Assembly (NCBI RefSeq): GCF_022808175.1
Contig: NZ_JALGBX010000024.1
Location: 1-64,000 of the forward strand
Length of the DNA: 64,000 nucleotides
Direction: 5' to 3'
Source of the DNA: Streptomyces sp. AP-93
GTDB lineage: Bacteria > Actinomycetota > Actinomycetes > Streptomycetales > Streptomycetaceae
The notes under the pieces were generated by a model. It saw only the letters and a program-made list of their open reading frames with translations, was not told where the DNA came from and did not search any database. Position numbers and translations under genes: made by a program. Below, piece after piece: positions 25,466 through 36,709 of the stretch (the stretch's first letter is position 1; each line of letters opens with the position of its first letter).

Positions 25466-26170
25466 ATGGCCGAGACCCATGTGCTGTTCGTGGAGGACGA
25501 CGACGTCATCCGTGAGGCCACGACCCTGGCGCTGGAACGCGACGGGTTCGTGGTCACGGCCATGCCCGACGGGCTGTCCGGCCTGGAGTCCTTCCGGGCG
25601 GACCGGCCCGACATCGCGCTGCTCGACGTGATGGTGCCGGGGATGGACGGCGTGAGCCTGTGCCGCCGCATCCGCGACGAGTCCACCGTTCCCGTCATCA
25701 TGCTGTCGGCGCGCGCCGACAGCATCGACGTGGTGCTGGGCCTGGAGGCGGGCGCCGACGACTACGTCACCAAGCCCTTCGACGGCTCCGTCCTCGTCGC
25801 CCGCATCCGCGCGGTGCTGCGCCGCTTCGGCCACGCCGGCGGCCCGCAGGGCGGGGGGTCCGAGGACGACGCCTCCGGCGAGCGCGGGGTGCTGCTCTTC
25901 GGCGACCTGGAGGTCGACACCGAAGGCATGGAGGTGCGCAAGGCGGGTACCTCGGTGGCCCTGACCCCCACCGAGATGCGGCTGCTGCTGGAGTTCTCCA
26001 CCTCCCCCGGCACCGTGCTCTCGCGCGACCGGCTGCTGGAGCGGGTCTGGGACTACGACTGGGGCGGCGACACCCGCGTCGTGGACGTCCACGTCCAGCG
26101 GCTGCGCACCAAGATCGGACAGGACCGGATCGAAACGGTCCGGGGATTCGGATACAAGCTCAAGGCCTGA
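25466..26170 (+). CDS. cseB: Response regulator CseB (OmpR family)
   Basis: 234 residues: receiver domain with FVEDDD, phosphorylation Asp in ALLDVMVPGMDG near residue 52, and Lys in VTKPFDG near 102. An OmpR/PhoB winged helix follows (~135-234) with TEMRLLLEFSTSPGTVLSRD and VDVHVQRLRTKIG. Phosphorylated by CseC, it activates sigE in S. coelicolor. A small hairpin covers its stop codon. Confidence 0.94.
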   Translation: MAETHVLFVEDDDVIREATTLALERDGFVVTAMPDGLSGLESFRADRPDIALLDVMVPGMDGVSLCRRIRDESTVPVIMLSARADSIDVVLGLEAGADDYVTKPFDGSVLVARIRAVLRRFGHAGGPQGGGSEDDASGERGVLLFGDLEVDTEGMEVRKAGTSVALTPTEMRLLLEFSTSPGTVLSRDRLLERVWDYDWGGDTRVVDVHVQRLRTKIGQDRIETVRGFGYKLKA

Positions 26171-26179
26171 TGCCTTGAG
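26159..26179 (+). promoter_or_regulatory. Small hairpin over the cseB stop codon
   Basis: An 8-bp perfect stem, CTCAAGGC/GCCTTGAG, with a five-base loop that contains the cseB TGA. It lies 41 bases before the cseC ATG. It could slow or reduce transcription into cseC; there is no U-tract. A four-codon open frame (ATG 26209) ends with a TGA that overlaps the cseC ATG. Confidence 0.45.
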
Positions 26180-26219
26180 AGGAACGAGCACGGGGGACGA
26201 GCGCGGGAATGAAAGCTGA

Positions 26220-27533
26220 ATGAAGCGGTTCACCCTGCGGACCGGGATCCGCTGGAAGATCACGCTCGCCATCGCGTCCGTGGGCGCGCTGACCGCCATC
26301 GCACTGAGCCTGGTGGTGCACAGCGCTGCCCGCGTCTCGATGCTGGAGAGTGCGCGCGAGGTGCAGCTCGACCGGGTGCAGTTCATCTCCCGCAACGCCG
26401 AGGCCGGCCGCAAGCCCCCCATGGGCGCCAAGCTCAACGACCCGGACCTGCCCGGTGAGCTGCGCGAGAAGGCGCGGTCGGGACGGCGCGGCACCTACAT
26501 CCAGGACAACCCGCGCGGGCTCCCCGAGGTGTGGGCGGCCGTACCGCTCGGCAACGGGCAGGTGCTGTCGCTGCACACGCAGTTCCGGGAGAGCGCCAAC
26601 ATGGTGCGCGACCTGGACCGGGCCCTGGTCGTCGGCTCCCTGGCGGTGGTGGTCGGCGGCTCCGCGCTCGGCGTGCTGATCGGCGGCCAGATCTCGCGCC
26701 GGCTGCGCAAGGCCGCGGCAGCCGCGCAGCGGGTGGCGCACGGGGATCCCGGCGTACGGGTGCGGGACGCGGTCGGGGGCGTCGTACGCGACGAGACCGA
26801 CGACCTCGCGCGGGCGGTCGACGCGATGGCGGACGCGCTCCAGCAGCGGCTGGAGGCGGAGCGGCGGGTGACCGCCGATATCGCGCACGAGCTGCGCACA
26901 CCGGTGACGGGCCTGCTCACGGCCGCGGAACTGCTGCCGCCGGGCCGGCCGACCGAGCTCGTACGGGACCGCGCGCAGGCGCTGCGTGCGCTGGTCGAGG
27001 ACGTGCTGGAGGTGGCCCGGCTGGACAGCGCGTCCGAGCGGGCCGAGCTCCAGGAGGTGGCGCTGGGCGAGTTCGTGCACCGCCGGGTCAGCTCGCTGAT
27101 GCCGGAGGCGAGCGTACGGATCGTCGCGGACGAGATCGTCAGCACCGACCCGCGCCGCCTCGAGCGGATCCTCGGCAACCTCCTCGCGAACGCCGCGCGG
27201 TACGGGCGGGCGCCGGTCCAGGTCGATGTCGAAGGCCGGGTCGTACGGGTCCGGGACCACGGGCCGGGCTTCCCCGAAGCCCTGCTCAAGGAGGGCCCGA
27301 GCCGGTTCCGGACCGGGTCGACGGACCGGGCCGGGGTGGGGCACGGGCTGGGGCTGACCATCGCGGAGGGGCAGGCGCGGGTGCTGGGCGCCCGGCTGAC
27401 GTTCCGCAACGTGGCGGGGCCCGGCGGCTCCGTCCACGGCGGCGCGGCGGCGGGGGCGGTGGCGGTGCTGTGGCTGCCGGAGCACGCGCCGACGGCGACG
27501 GGGAGCTTCCCGACCGTCCGCCGGGAGGACTGA
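26220..27533 (+). CDS. cseC: Sensor histidine kinase CseC
   Basis: 437 residues: two membrane helices (~12-35 and ~143-165) flank an extracellular sensor of about 105 residues. HAMP follows, then the H-box ADIAHELRTPV, N-box ILGNLLANAARYG and the G-box regions VRDHGPGFP and GVGHGLGLTIAEG. Responds to cell-wall damage (for example by vancomycin or lysozyme in S. coelicolor) and phosphorylates CseB. The ATG at 26220 overlaps the stop of a tiny upstream frame, a possible translational coupling. Confidence 0.94.
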   Translation: MKRFTLRTGIRWKITLAIASVGALTAIALSLVVHSAARVSMLESAREVQLDRVQFISRNAEAGRKPPMGAKLNDPDLPGELREKARSGRRGTYIQDNPRGLPEVWAAVPLGNGQVLSLHTQFRESANMVRDLDRALVVGSLAVVVGGSALGVLIGGQISRRLRKAAAAAQRVAHGDPGVRVRDAVGGVVRDETDDLARAVDAMADALQQRLEAERRVTADIAHELRTPVTGLLTAAELLPPGRPTELVRDRAQALRALVEDVLEVARLDSASERAELQEVALGEFVHRRVSSLMPEASVRIVADEIVSTDPRRLERILGNLLANAARYGRAPVQVDVEGRVVRVRDHGPGFPEALLKEGPSRFRTGSTDRAGVGHGLGLTIAEGQARVLGARLTFRNVAGPGGSVHGGAAAGAVAVLWLPEHAPTATGSFPTVRRED

Positions 27534-27690
27534 GCGGTTCCGGGCGGGGGGAAGGGGGGACCGGACCGGCCCGGGCGGGGGGACCGGACCGGCCCGGGGC
27601 CGGCCTCCGTACCGCCCGCGATCGGTATCGGTGTCGTATCGCGACCCTCGGCTGTTCGATCGCGGACGCCGATGTTTTAGCATCCGAACC

Positions 27691-28977
27691 ATGACTGACG
27701 GTACGGATCGCCCGCACAGCCCCCAGCCCGAGCCCGCCCCGGAGAGCGGTGGCTACGGGTTCCCGCCGGGGATACCCGCGCCGGGCGGCTACGGGTTCCC
27801 GCCGGGCCGGCCCGAACAGCACGACCAGACCGCGTCGGGCGACGACCACGGCTCCGGCTCCGGCTCCCCGCAGGGCGGTGGCTACGGCTACCCGCAGGGC
27901 GGTGGTGGCTACGGCTATCCGCAGGGCGGCGGCTACGGCTACCCGCCGAGCCCGCCCGAGGCCGGCGTCTTCGGCCCCCCGATGCCGTTCCCCGAGGAGC
28001 CCGGCCCGCACGGACCGGGCCCGCACGGACCCGGCCCGGACCTGCCGCCCGTGGCCTTCGGCGAGCAGCCCGACTGGCAGGCGTTGGCCGACCGGACGGC
28101 CTCGGAGCGGCGCAGGAAGCGGCTGTGGATGGTGGGCGGAGCGGTGACCCTCGTCCTGCTGCTCGCCGGCGGCGGAACGTTCTTCCTGCTGCGGGACGGC
28201 AAGCCGGGCACGAACGACGTGGCCGACAACGCCCCCTCCACGTCCGCGTCCCCGTCGGGGTCGCCCGGCCCCGACAACTCCCCGTCGAAGAGCTACTCCC
28301 CCACCGTGTCGAGCGACGTCTCCCTGCTCAGGGACAGCGTCGGCAGCACCAGCATCCGCATGGGCCCCGATGCCTCGGTGCCCAAGGCGAAGACGCGCTA
28401 CGAGCTGACCTTCAGGGGCACTCCGAACTCGTACGCCCAGGCCACCGAGCAGGGCGTGGACCCGACCAAGAGCTTCACCCTCGCGGCCCGCGTCAAGAAC
28501 AACTCCACGGCCAAGGGCCCGCACGTCGTGATGAGCCAGGGCACCGGGGATTCGTTCGCCCTGGAGCTCGGCGCCGACGAGGTGAACGGCTCGCAGGCCT
28601 GGGTGTTCCGCGTACGGACCAACGAGAAGGGCGCCACGCCCACGATCGTGACGGTCGCCGCCGAGGGGAAGAAGACGGTCAAGAACTGGACGATGCTGAC
28701 GGCCGTCCACGACGCCGAAAAGAAGATGATCTCCCTCTACGTGGAGGGCGAGAAGGCCGGCGAGGCCCCGATCCCGGGGATCGGGAAGAGCACCGGCCCC
28801 CTGAACCTCGGCCGGGCCCGCCACCAGGACGCGTGGGCCGGCGCGTTCAAGGGCGCGATGAACGACATCCGGATCTACGAATCGGCCTTCACGGCCGAGC
28901 AGGCCGCCGCCTACCGCAAGGGGGAGCTGGATCCCGCGGGCCGCGCGAGCGCGACCCACGCCTGGGTGATCGGCTGA
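27691..28977 (+). CDS. Membrane-anchored LamG/concanavalin-like domain protein
   Basis: 428 residues. N-terminal ~130 residues are Pro/Gly/Tyr-rich with repeats of GGYGYPQGG, followed by a basic patch and one membrane helix (~148-168, LWMVGGAVTLVLLLAGGGTFFL). A Ser/Pro linker precedes a C-terminal LamG-like fold (~245-420: SFTLAARVKNNS, WTMLTAVHDAEKKMISLYV, GAMNDIRIYESAFTAEQA). It probably displays a carbohydrate- or protein-binding domain outside the cell. Start ATG 27691; an upstream in-frame ATG at 27631 is less likely. It converges on the M23 gene with no gap. Confidence 0.85.
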   Translation: MTDGTDRPHSPQPEPAPESGGYGFPPGIPAPGGYGFPPGRPEQHDQTASGDDHGSGSGSPQGGGYGYPQGGGGYGYPQGGGYGYPPSPPEAGVFGPPMPFPEEPGPHGPGPHGPGPDLPPVAFGEQPDWQALADRTASERRRKRLWMVGGAVTLVLLLAGGGTFFLLRDGKPGTNDVADNAPSTSASPSGSPGPDNSPSKSYSPTVSSDVSLLRDSVGSTSIRMGPDASVPKAKTRYELTFRGTPNSYAQATEQGVDPTKSFTLAARVKNNSTAKGPHVVMSQGTGDSFALELGADEVNGSQAWVFRVRTNEKGATPTIVTVAAEGKKTVKNWTMLTAVHDAEKKMISLYVEGEKAGEAPIPGIGKSTGPLNLGRARHQDAWAGAFKGAMNDIRIYESAFTAEQAAAYRKGELDPAGRASATHAWVIG

Positions 28978-29601
28978 TCAGATGGTGACGCCGACCGTGC
29001 GCAGGAAGGACACCGGGTTCACGGCCGAGCCGTAGTTCGGGGTGGTCCGGATCTCGAAGTGGAGGTGCGGGCCGCTCGAATTGCCGGTGTTGCCGGAGAG
29101 GGCGATCTGCTCGCCCTTGGTGACCTTCTCGCCGATCTTGACCTGGATCTTCGAGAGGTGCGCGTACTGCGAGTACGTGTTGTTCGCGTGCTTGATCACG
29201 ATGGCGTTGCCGTAGGCCGGGCCGTCGCCGCCGCCGTTGGGGCCGGCCTTGACCACGGTGCCCGCCGAGACGGCATCGACCGGGGTGCCGACCGGGACGG
29301 CGAAGTCCTGGCCGGAGTGCTTGTGCGACCACATGCTGCCGCCCTTGCCGAAGGTCGCGGAGAGCGTGTACTTCGACACCGGCTTCTCCCACAGGGGGGC
29401 CGCGGCCGGCTTCGCGGCGACGGCCGCGGCCTGGGCGGCGGCCTGCTCGGAGACCAGCTGGACGGTACCGGTCAGCTCGGCCTGGGGCACCTCGTCGGCG
29501 AAGGCGGCGGTCGTTCCGGCACCGAGGGCCAGGGCGGCACCGAGGGCGGTGGCGCCGATGGCTATACGGGTACGACGGATGCTGACGCGCTTCGCGGACA
29601 T
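28978..29601 (-). CDS. Secreted M23 family (LytM) peptidase
   Basis: 207 residues. A signal peptide (MSAKRVSIRRTRIAIGATA..., cleavage after AFA near 34) is followed by an Ala-rich linker and a C-terminal LytM domain. The zinc ligands are visible in KHSGQDFAVPVGTPV (H-x3-D) and SGPHLHFEIRTTPN (HxH), so it should be an active glycyl-glycine or peptidoglycan endopeptidase in cell-wall remodelling. ATG 29601 has GGAGG upstream. A long structured leader with a terminator precedes it. Confidence 0.92.
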   Translation of the reverse strand: MSAKRVSIRRTRIAIGATALGAALALGAGTTAAFADEVPQAELTGTVQLVSEQAAAQAAAVAAKPAAAPLWEKPVSKYTLSATFGKGGSMWSHKHSGQDFAVPVGTPVDAVSAGTVVKAGPNGGGDGPAYGNAIVIKHANNTYSQYAHLSKIQVKIGEKVTKGEQIALSGNTGNSSGPHLHFEIRTTPNYGSAVNPVSFLRTVGVTI

Positions 29602-29642
29602 GAAGGAAACCTCCGGGCCGGGGACGGGGAGAGTGCTGCGGG

Positions 29643-29856
29643 CAAGAAAGGACCCGGCACGCTGAGCAGGTGCCGGGCTTGCTTGCTCATCCTTGGTAAC
29701 CCGGGCACCCCGGCTTCCCCAAACCTCCCCGTTACTACCCGGGCTCGTAGGTGAGGAGGGGGCTGTCAGCCCTGTTGACCGCCCCACCACTGGGCCGGCG
29801 GTGGGGCAAATCGGACATGGATCTCTACGAATGTTCCTAGTAGGTCCGATTTGCCC
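29643..29856 (-). promoter_or_regulatory. Long structured leader with terminator upstream of the M23 peptidase (candidate riboswitch)
   Basis: On the minus strand the M23 start is preceded by an intrinsic terminator: stem CCCGGCAC/GTGCCGGG (29653-29660 with 29670-29677) followed by TCCTTTCTT (ending at 29643), about 40 bases before the start codon. Further upstream a 13-bp perfect inverted repeat (29804-29816 with 29844-29856, GGGCAAATCGGAC) encloses 27 bases, and there are several G-rich stems in between. A terminator placed before the gene implies readthrough control. In actinobacteria c-di-AMP (ydaO-type) riboswitches precede many wall-hydrolase genes, but I could not match the ydaO core here with confidence. 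Confidence 0.5.
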
Positions 29857-29948
29857 TGTGCGGCTTGTCACCGGCTCGGGACCTCTGCCGACCCCGGCCG
29901 GGACCAAAGTCCTGCGACCGGCGTCACAGGGGAGCTACGCTCCGCCCG

Positions 29949-32942
29949 GTGGACGCATCCGTGGTGGGGATCCGGCTGGCCTCGGGGGTCGTGACCCCCC
30001 TCGTGAAGAAGCTCTTCCGCGGGGAGGGAGCGGGCGCCGGCCTCGTCGACCGGCCCGTGCGGATCTCGTCGTACGTCTCCCTGCGCGAGCAGCGCGTGCT
30101 GTCCCGGGACGACCTGCGCCGGCTCGCCGACAAGCTGGTCGAGGAGGCCTTACGCGCCCCCGGCGAGCGGCCCCTGCCGCCGGGCGAAGAGGTGGGCGTG
30201 GCCACGGCGCTGGCCGTCACCCTGTACTCCCTCGGAGACCTCGCCCTGGAGGACGCCCAGGCGGTCGAGATGGGTGCGCGCGCCTTCGCCGCCGAACTGC
30301 GCAAGGCCGCGCCGGCCACGGGCCTGGGGCGGGACGCGGAGCTCTTCCACGACCGGCTGCTGGAGACGACCTGCCTGCACGTCCTGCACTTCTTCACGAC
30401 CCGCTCCACCTACATCCCGGCGGCCCTGGTCGGGCAGGCCCACCGCCAGGCCGAGACGATCGCCAAGATCGACGCCCTGCTCGCCCGGATCCCCCGCCAG
30501 GACGGCCGGGACGCGGAGTTCGAGGCGAGGTACCTGCAGTACCTGGTCAAGCGGCACAGCACCCTGACGATCTTCGGGCTCGACCTGCCGCCCGGCTCGG
30601 CGCGCTGGCCGCTGGAGGCGGCGTACGTGAGCCTGGAGGCGGTCTCCCGTCCCCGGCAGGCGGGAGGCACCGGCCGGGGCGGCCCCGACGGCGGCGCCCC
30701 GGTCCCGGCGCAACAGGCCCATGCCTTCCTCACGGGCGACGAAGTGCTGGGGTACATGCCCCGCGCGCTGCTGCGCGGCGAGGCCGGCTCCGGCAAGACC
30801 ACCCTGATCAAGTGGCTCGCCGTCTCCGCCTCCCGGGACCTGGCCGACGCCGTCCCGTACGTACTGCCCCTGCGGACGCTGACCCGGCACGGGGAGCGGC
30901 TGCCCGCCGCCAAGGACTTCCTGGCCGCCACAGCGCTCAGTGGGCAGTCGCCGGAGGGTTGGGAGGACCGGGTCCTGAGCGCGGGGCGCGGCCTGATCCT
31001 GATCGACGGCATCGACGAGATCCCGGAGGGCGAGCGGGCCCTCGCCCGTGGCTGGCTCACCGATCTGCTCGCCGCCTACCCCGGCAACCGCTGGCTGGTC
31101 ACCTCCCGCCCCTCGGCCGTCCGGCAGGACTGGCTCGCCGACGAGGAGTTCACCGAGGTGGCCCTCGTCCCCATGAGCCGGGCCGATGTGGCAGCCTTCG
31201 TCACCCGCTGGCACCGTGCGGCCGAGGCCGGTGAGGAGCTCCGCAACCAGCTGCTGGCCTCCCTGGCCGCCAAACCGGAGCTGGCCCGGCTCGCCACCAG
31301 CCCGCTGCTGTGCGGGCTGATCTGCGCCCTGCACCGCGAGCGCCGGGGCTTCCTGCCCGCGGGCCGCAAGGAGCTCTACACGGCCGCCCTGTCGATGATG
31401 CTGCACGGCCGCGACCGGGAGCGGGAGCTGCGCCTGACCCTGCTGGCCGAGGAGCCGCAGCTCCAGCTCCTGCAACGGCTCGCGTACTGGCTCATCCGCA
31501 ACGGCCGCACCGAGATCGGCTGGGACCGGGCCACCGCACTGATCGCCGACGCACTGCCCGCCGTACCGGCCGCGCAGGCGTTGGGTGACGCCGAGGCCGT
31601 CCTGCGGCACTTCCTGGAGCGGACCGGCCTCCTGCGAGCCCCCACGGAGGACACCCTGGAGTTCATCCACCGCACCTTCCAGGACTTCCTGGGGGCCCGG
31701 GCGGCCCTGGACGAGGGCAGCCTCGGCGAACTGACCCGGCAGGCGGACGACGACCAGTGGGAGGACGTCATCCGCATGGCCGTCGCCCAGGGCCGCCCCC
31801 GCGACCGGGCGGCGATCATCGGCGACCTGCTGGTCCGCGGCTCCGACCGGGCCGTGCTGCTCGCCCTCGCCTCCCTGGAGTACGCCGCGGAGCTGGAGCC
31901 CGAGCTGCGCGAGGACGTCCGGACGGCCGCCCAGCGGCTCATACCGCCCGTGAACAAGGACGCGGCCGACATGCTCGGCCGGATCGGGCCGCTCATCCTG
32001 GACCTGCTGCCCCCCGGCGAGGACGCTCACGGCGACAGTGCCGCCCTGTCGGTGACCGCGGCCGTGGAGACGGGGGCCGAGGAGGCCCTCGGCTACCTCG
32101 CCGGATACTGCCGGCATAGCGACGAACGGGTCCGGGAAGCACTGGTCCGGGGATGGAGGAGGTTCGACGCCCACCTGTACGCCGCCCAGGTGCTCGCCCA
32201 CATGGAACCGCCGCCCGACCACGTCGTCGTCGACTCCGAAGCCCGGCTGGCCGCGCTGACCTCCTTCACCGGCCCGCCCGGCCTGTTCTTCGGCCGCGAC
32301 GTCGGCAGGGAGGCCCTGGCGGGCTTCCTGGCCCGCCAGCCGGTGTCGGGGCTGACCCTGTGGAGCTTCGACGGCGGGACCGACGCGGAGTTCCTGCGCG
32401 GGCACACCTCGCTGCGGCGGCTCCAGATCAACGGCTGGCCGGAGCTGGCCGACCTGAGCCCCCTGTACGGGCTGCCCGTGGAGGAGGTCTCCCTCTACCT
32501 GGGAAACTCCACCCCGCTCGGCCCGGCCATCGCGAGCTGGCCCCGGCTGCGCATGCTCGTCCTGACCGGCAGCAACGGCCCCTGGTCCTTCCGGGACTTC
32601 TCCGGGGAGTGCCGGCCGGAGCGCCTCGAACTGACCGGTGTCGCCCCGGACCTGGCCGGCCTGGGACGCCTGCGGAGCCTGCGGGTCCTGGCACTGGGCT
32701 TCGACTGGCGGCCCTCCGGGGCGGCCGCGTGGACGGAGCTCTCGGCCCTGCGGGATCTGGAGGTCATCGAGCTGCACCCCGACGTGCTGGAGGGCCTCGC
32801 CGAGTTCGCGGACCTGCCCTCACTGCGGGAGGTGCGCTACTACGACGACGACAAGGAGCTCGATCCGGAGGTCGAGGAGCGGGTGCTCCGCCGCTTCCCG
32901 CGGGCGCGGATGCACTTCCTCGCCGCGATGTACGACATCTGA
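29949..32942 (+). CDS. NACHT-domain STAND NTPase (bacterial NLR-like, candidate anti-phage protein)
   Basis: 997 residues. N-terminal helical region (~1-235, VGIRLASGVVTPLVKKLF; resembles the NACHT N-terminal helical domains of Streptomyces proteins). NACHT core has Walker A LLRGEAGSGKTTLIKW near 273 and Walker B GLILIDGIDEIPEG near 347. The downstream FIHRTFQDFLGARAAL motif is typical of NACHT winged-helix ends. A C-terminal sensor-like region includes leucine-rich repeats (~800-997). The GTG start at 29949 is chosen from the helical start and a GGGGAG 14 bases upstream; the spacing is long. Codon 68 is TTA (30150-30152), so translation may depend on bldA. Bacterial NACHT proteins are known defence genes; no effector domain is evident. 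Confidence 0.87.
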   Translation: MDASVVGIRLASGVVTPLVKKLFRGEGAGAGLVDRPVRISSYVSLREQRVLSRDDLRRLADKLVEEALRAPGERPLPPGEEVGVATALAVTLYSLGDLALEDAQAVEMGARAFAAELRKAAPATGLGRDAELFHDRLLETTCLHVLHFFTTRSTYIPAALVGQAHRQAETIAKIDALLARIPRQDGRDAEFEARYLQYLVKRHSTLTIFGLDLPPGSARWPLEAAYVSLEAVSRPRQAGGTGRGGPDGGAPVPAQQAHAFLTGDEVLGYMPRALLRGEAGSGKTTLIKWLAVSASRDLADAVPYVLPLRTLTRHGERLPAAKDFLAATALSGQSPEGWEDRVLSAGRGLILIDGIDEIPEGERALARGWLTDLLAAYPGNRWLVTSRPSAVRQDWLADEEFTEVALVPMSRADVAAFVTRWHRAAEAGEELRNQLLASLAAKPELARLATSPLLCGLICALHRERRGFLPAGRKELYTAALSMMLHGRDRERELRLTLLAEEPQLQLLQRLAYWLIRNGRTEIGWDRATALIADALPAVPAAQALGDAEAVLRHFLERTGLLRAPTEDTLEFIHRTFQDFLGARAALDEGSLGELTRQADDDQWEDVIRMAVAQGRPRDRAAIIGDLLVRGSDRAVLLALASLEYAAELEPELREDVRTAAQRLIPPVNKDAADMLGRIGPLILDLLPPGEDAHGDSAALSVTAAVETGAEEALGYLAGYCRHSDERVREALVRGWRRFDAHLYAAQVLAHMEPPPDHVVVDSEARLAALTSFTGPPGLFFGRDVGREALAGFLARQPVSGLTLWSFDGGTDAEFLRGHTSLRRLQINGWPELADLSPLYGLPVEEVSLYLGNSTPLGPAIASWPRLRMLVLTGSNGPWSFRDFSGECRPERLELTGVAPDLAGLGRLRSLRVLALGFDWRPSGAAAWTELSALRDLEVIELHPDVLEGLAEFADLPSLREVRYYDDDKELDPEVEERVLRRFPRARMHFLAAMYDI

Positions 32943-32960
32943 CCGCCCGCCGCCCACGGC

Positions 32961-33006
32961 GAAGGGGCGGCCCCGGAACCTCTCGGTCCCGGGGCCGCCC
33001 CTTCGT
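32961..33006. terminator. Strong bidirectional terminator between NACHT gene and clpC
   Basis: A 17-bp perfect stem (32961-32977 with 32990-33006) and a 12-base loop in the 85-base gap between convergent genes. Confidence 0.85.
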
Positions 33007-33027
33007 ACCGCTGTGAGCGGCTAGCGC

Positions 33028-35553
<2,526 letters not shown>

Positions 35554-35779
35554 CGTTTATCGCTCCTCAGAGCGGTCGGGCAGTTCGGGGTCGGTCCCCG
35601 CCCTGTCCTTCCGCATGCTAGTCCCGCGGGGCGGGACAGCTCATTCCAACTGCCGACATCCGTCCGCGGCTCACCCTCACGTCCGTGGGAAAACCCGGCT
35701 GTAAGTGCCGACAACTGCTCCAACCCGATGGTGCGAGACGATGTTCCCGCAGGCCAGGCAGATACCCGTCACACGTCTA

Positions 35780-35793
35780 CGCCGATGGCGAAC
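35780..35793 (-). promoter_or_regulatory. ClgR box upstream of clpC (proximal)
   Basis: Minus strand GTTCGC-CATCG-GCG is an exact match to the ClgR consensus GTTCGC-N5-GCG. It lies 227 bases upstream of the clpC start in a 487-base divergent gap (35554-36040). The gap otherwise holds no gene that I can support. Confidence 0.75.
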
Positions 35794-35897
35794 GGAAGCC
35801 GGTCTCGGACCCTGCAAATCAGCGTGTCGCCCCGATCCACTAGGAATGTCTTACCCGTAAGGGCGGACGGCTCACGCCGATGGACGACTGTTCCCTC

Positions 35898-35911
35898 CGC
35901 TACGGGCGAAC
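35898..35911 (-). promoter_or_regulatory. ClgR box upstream of clpC (distal)
   Basis: Minus strand GTTCGC-CCGTA-GCG, a second exact GTTCGC-N5-GCG match, centred 118 bases from the first and in the same orientation. It lies between clpC and the divergent SCO3374-like gene, so either gene could respond. Confidence 0.7.
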
Positions 35912-36040
35912 ACGGTTCCGTCCTGAATGTGAGACTCCGGCCGCTCGGACGTTTACGTTCCGCATTGATACGGGTGCCCTGCGTCACCTCGCGCGTCACC
36001 TCACGCGTAACTCCGGAGCGTTTCCGCAGTTGCTCCGGAC

Positions 36041-36709
36041 ATGGCACTCACCGCGCCGCCCGTCACCGTCCCGGTCCCCCGCGCTCCGATCGGAACCCCC
36101 GAGGCCGAAGCCGTGGAAGCCACCGGTGCGCCGGCGGACTGGTACGCCCGCGTGCTCGGCTGGCCCGTGGCCGGCGGACCGCCCGCGCAGCTGGTGACCG
36201 GGGTGCGGTTCGACGTACTGGAGCTGCCGGCCGATGCCGGTGCCGCGGTGCTGCGCGGCCCCTGCCGCGGCGCCACGGGTCCGGTGGCCCTCATGGGGCG
36301 CAGGATGCGGTTCCTGGTGGCCCCGGGGAGCGCCGACGAGCTGGAGGGGCTGCTCGACTGGCTGGAGTGGGGCGGGGTGGCCCTGGATCTCGCCGCCCTG
36401 GGTGCGGGTGGCCGGATCACCGCTCCGACGCCGCCGGGACACCTGGTGGGGCCCGGGGAAAACCCTCGGGGGGCCGCCGTGTGGCTGCGGCCCCCCGAGC
36501 AGGGGTGTGAGGCACTGCTGCCCGCCCTGCCCGCTGCGGGGCGGGGCTCCGGGCCCGGTCGTGGCGAAGACGCCGCCGGGCCCGGTCTCGTACGCCTGGT
36601 CGCGGCGGCGGCGACGGAATGCCACCGGGCGCGGCTGCGGCGGCGTACGGCCTCTGCACATCGCATCGGCACCGCGGTGGTGACCGGAGGTCAGCCGCGG
36701 TTCTCGTAA
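36041..36709 (+). CDS. SCO3374-family protein (unknown function)
   Basis: 222 residues. The first ~150 residues recall the N-terminus of bifunctional DNA primase/polymerase-like proteins (ADWYARVLGWPVAGGPPAQLVTGVRFDVLELP, AGGRITAPTPPGHLVGPGENP in pieces). The C-terminal ~40 residues are basic. The position between clpC and lsr2 is that of SCO3374 in S. coelicolor, as I recall it. The 3' end overlaps the convergent lsr2 by 19 bases. The catalytic Asp/Glu pair of primases is not obvious, so activity is doubtful. Confidence 0.75.
   Translation: MALTAPPVTVPVPRAPIGTPEAEAVEATGAPADWYARVLGWPVAGGPPAQLVTGVRFDVLELPADAGAAVLRGPCRGATGPVALMGRRMRFLVAPGSADELEGLLDWLEWGGVALDLAALGAGGRITAPTPPGHLVGPGENPRGAAVWLRPPEQGCEALLPALPAAGRGSGPGRGEDAAGPGLVRLVAAAATECHRARLRRRTASAHRIGTAVVTGGQPRFS

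Noticed and set aside
29602..29948. Definite c-di-AMP (ydaO) riboswitch
   Set aside because: The terminator is clear, but the ydaO core sequences could not be recognised, so only a candidate leader is reported.
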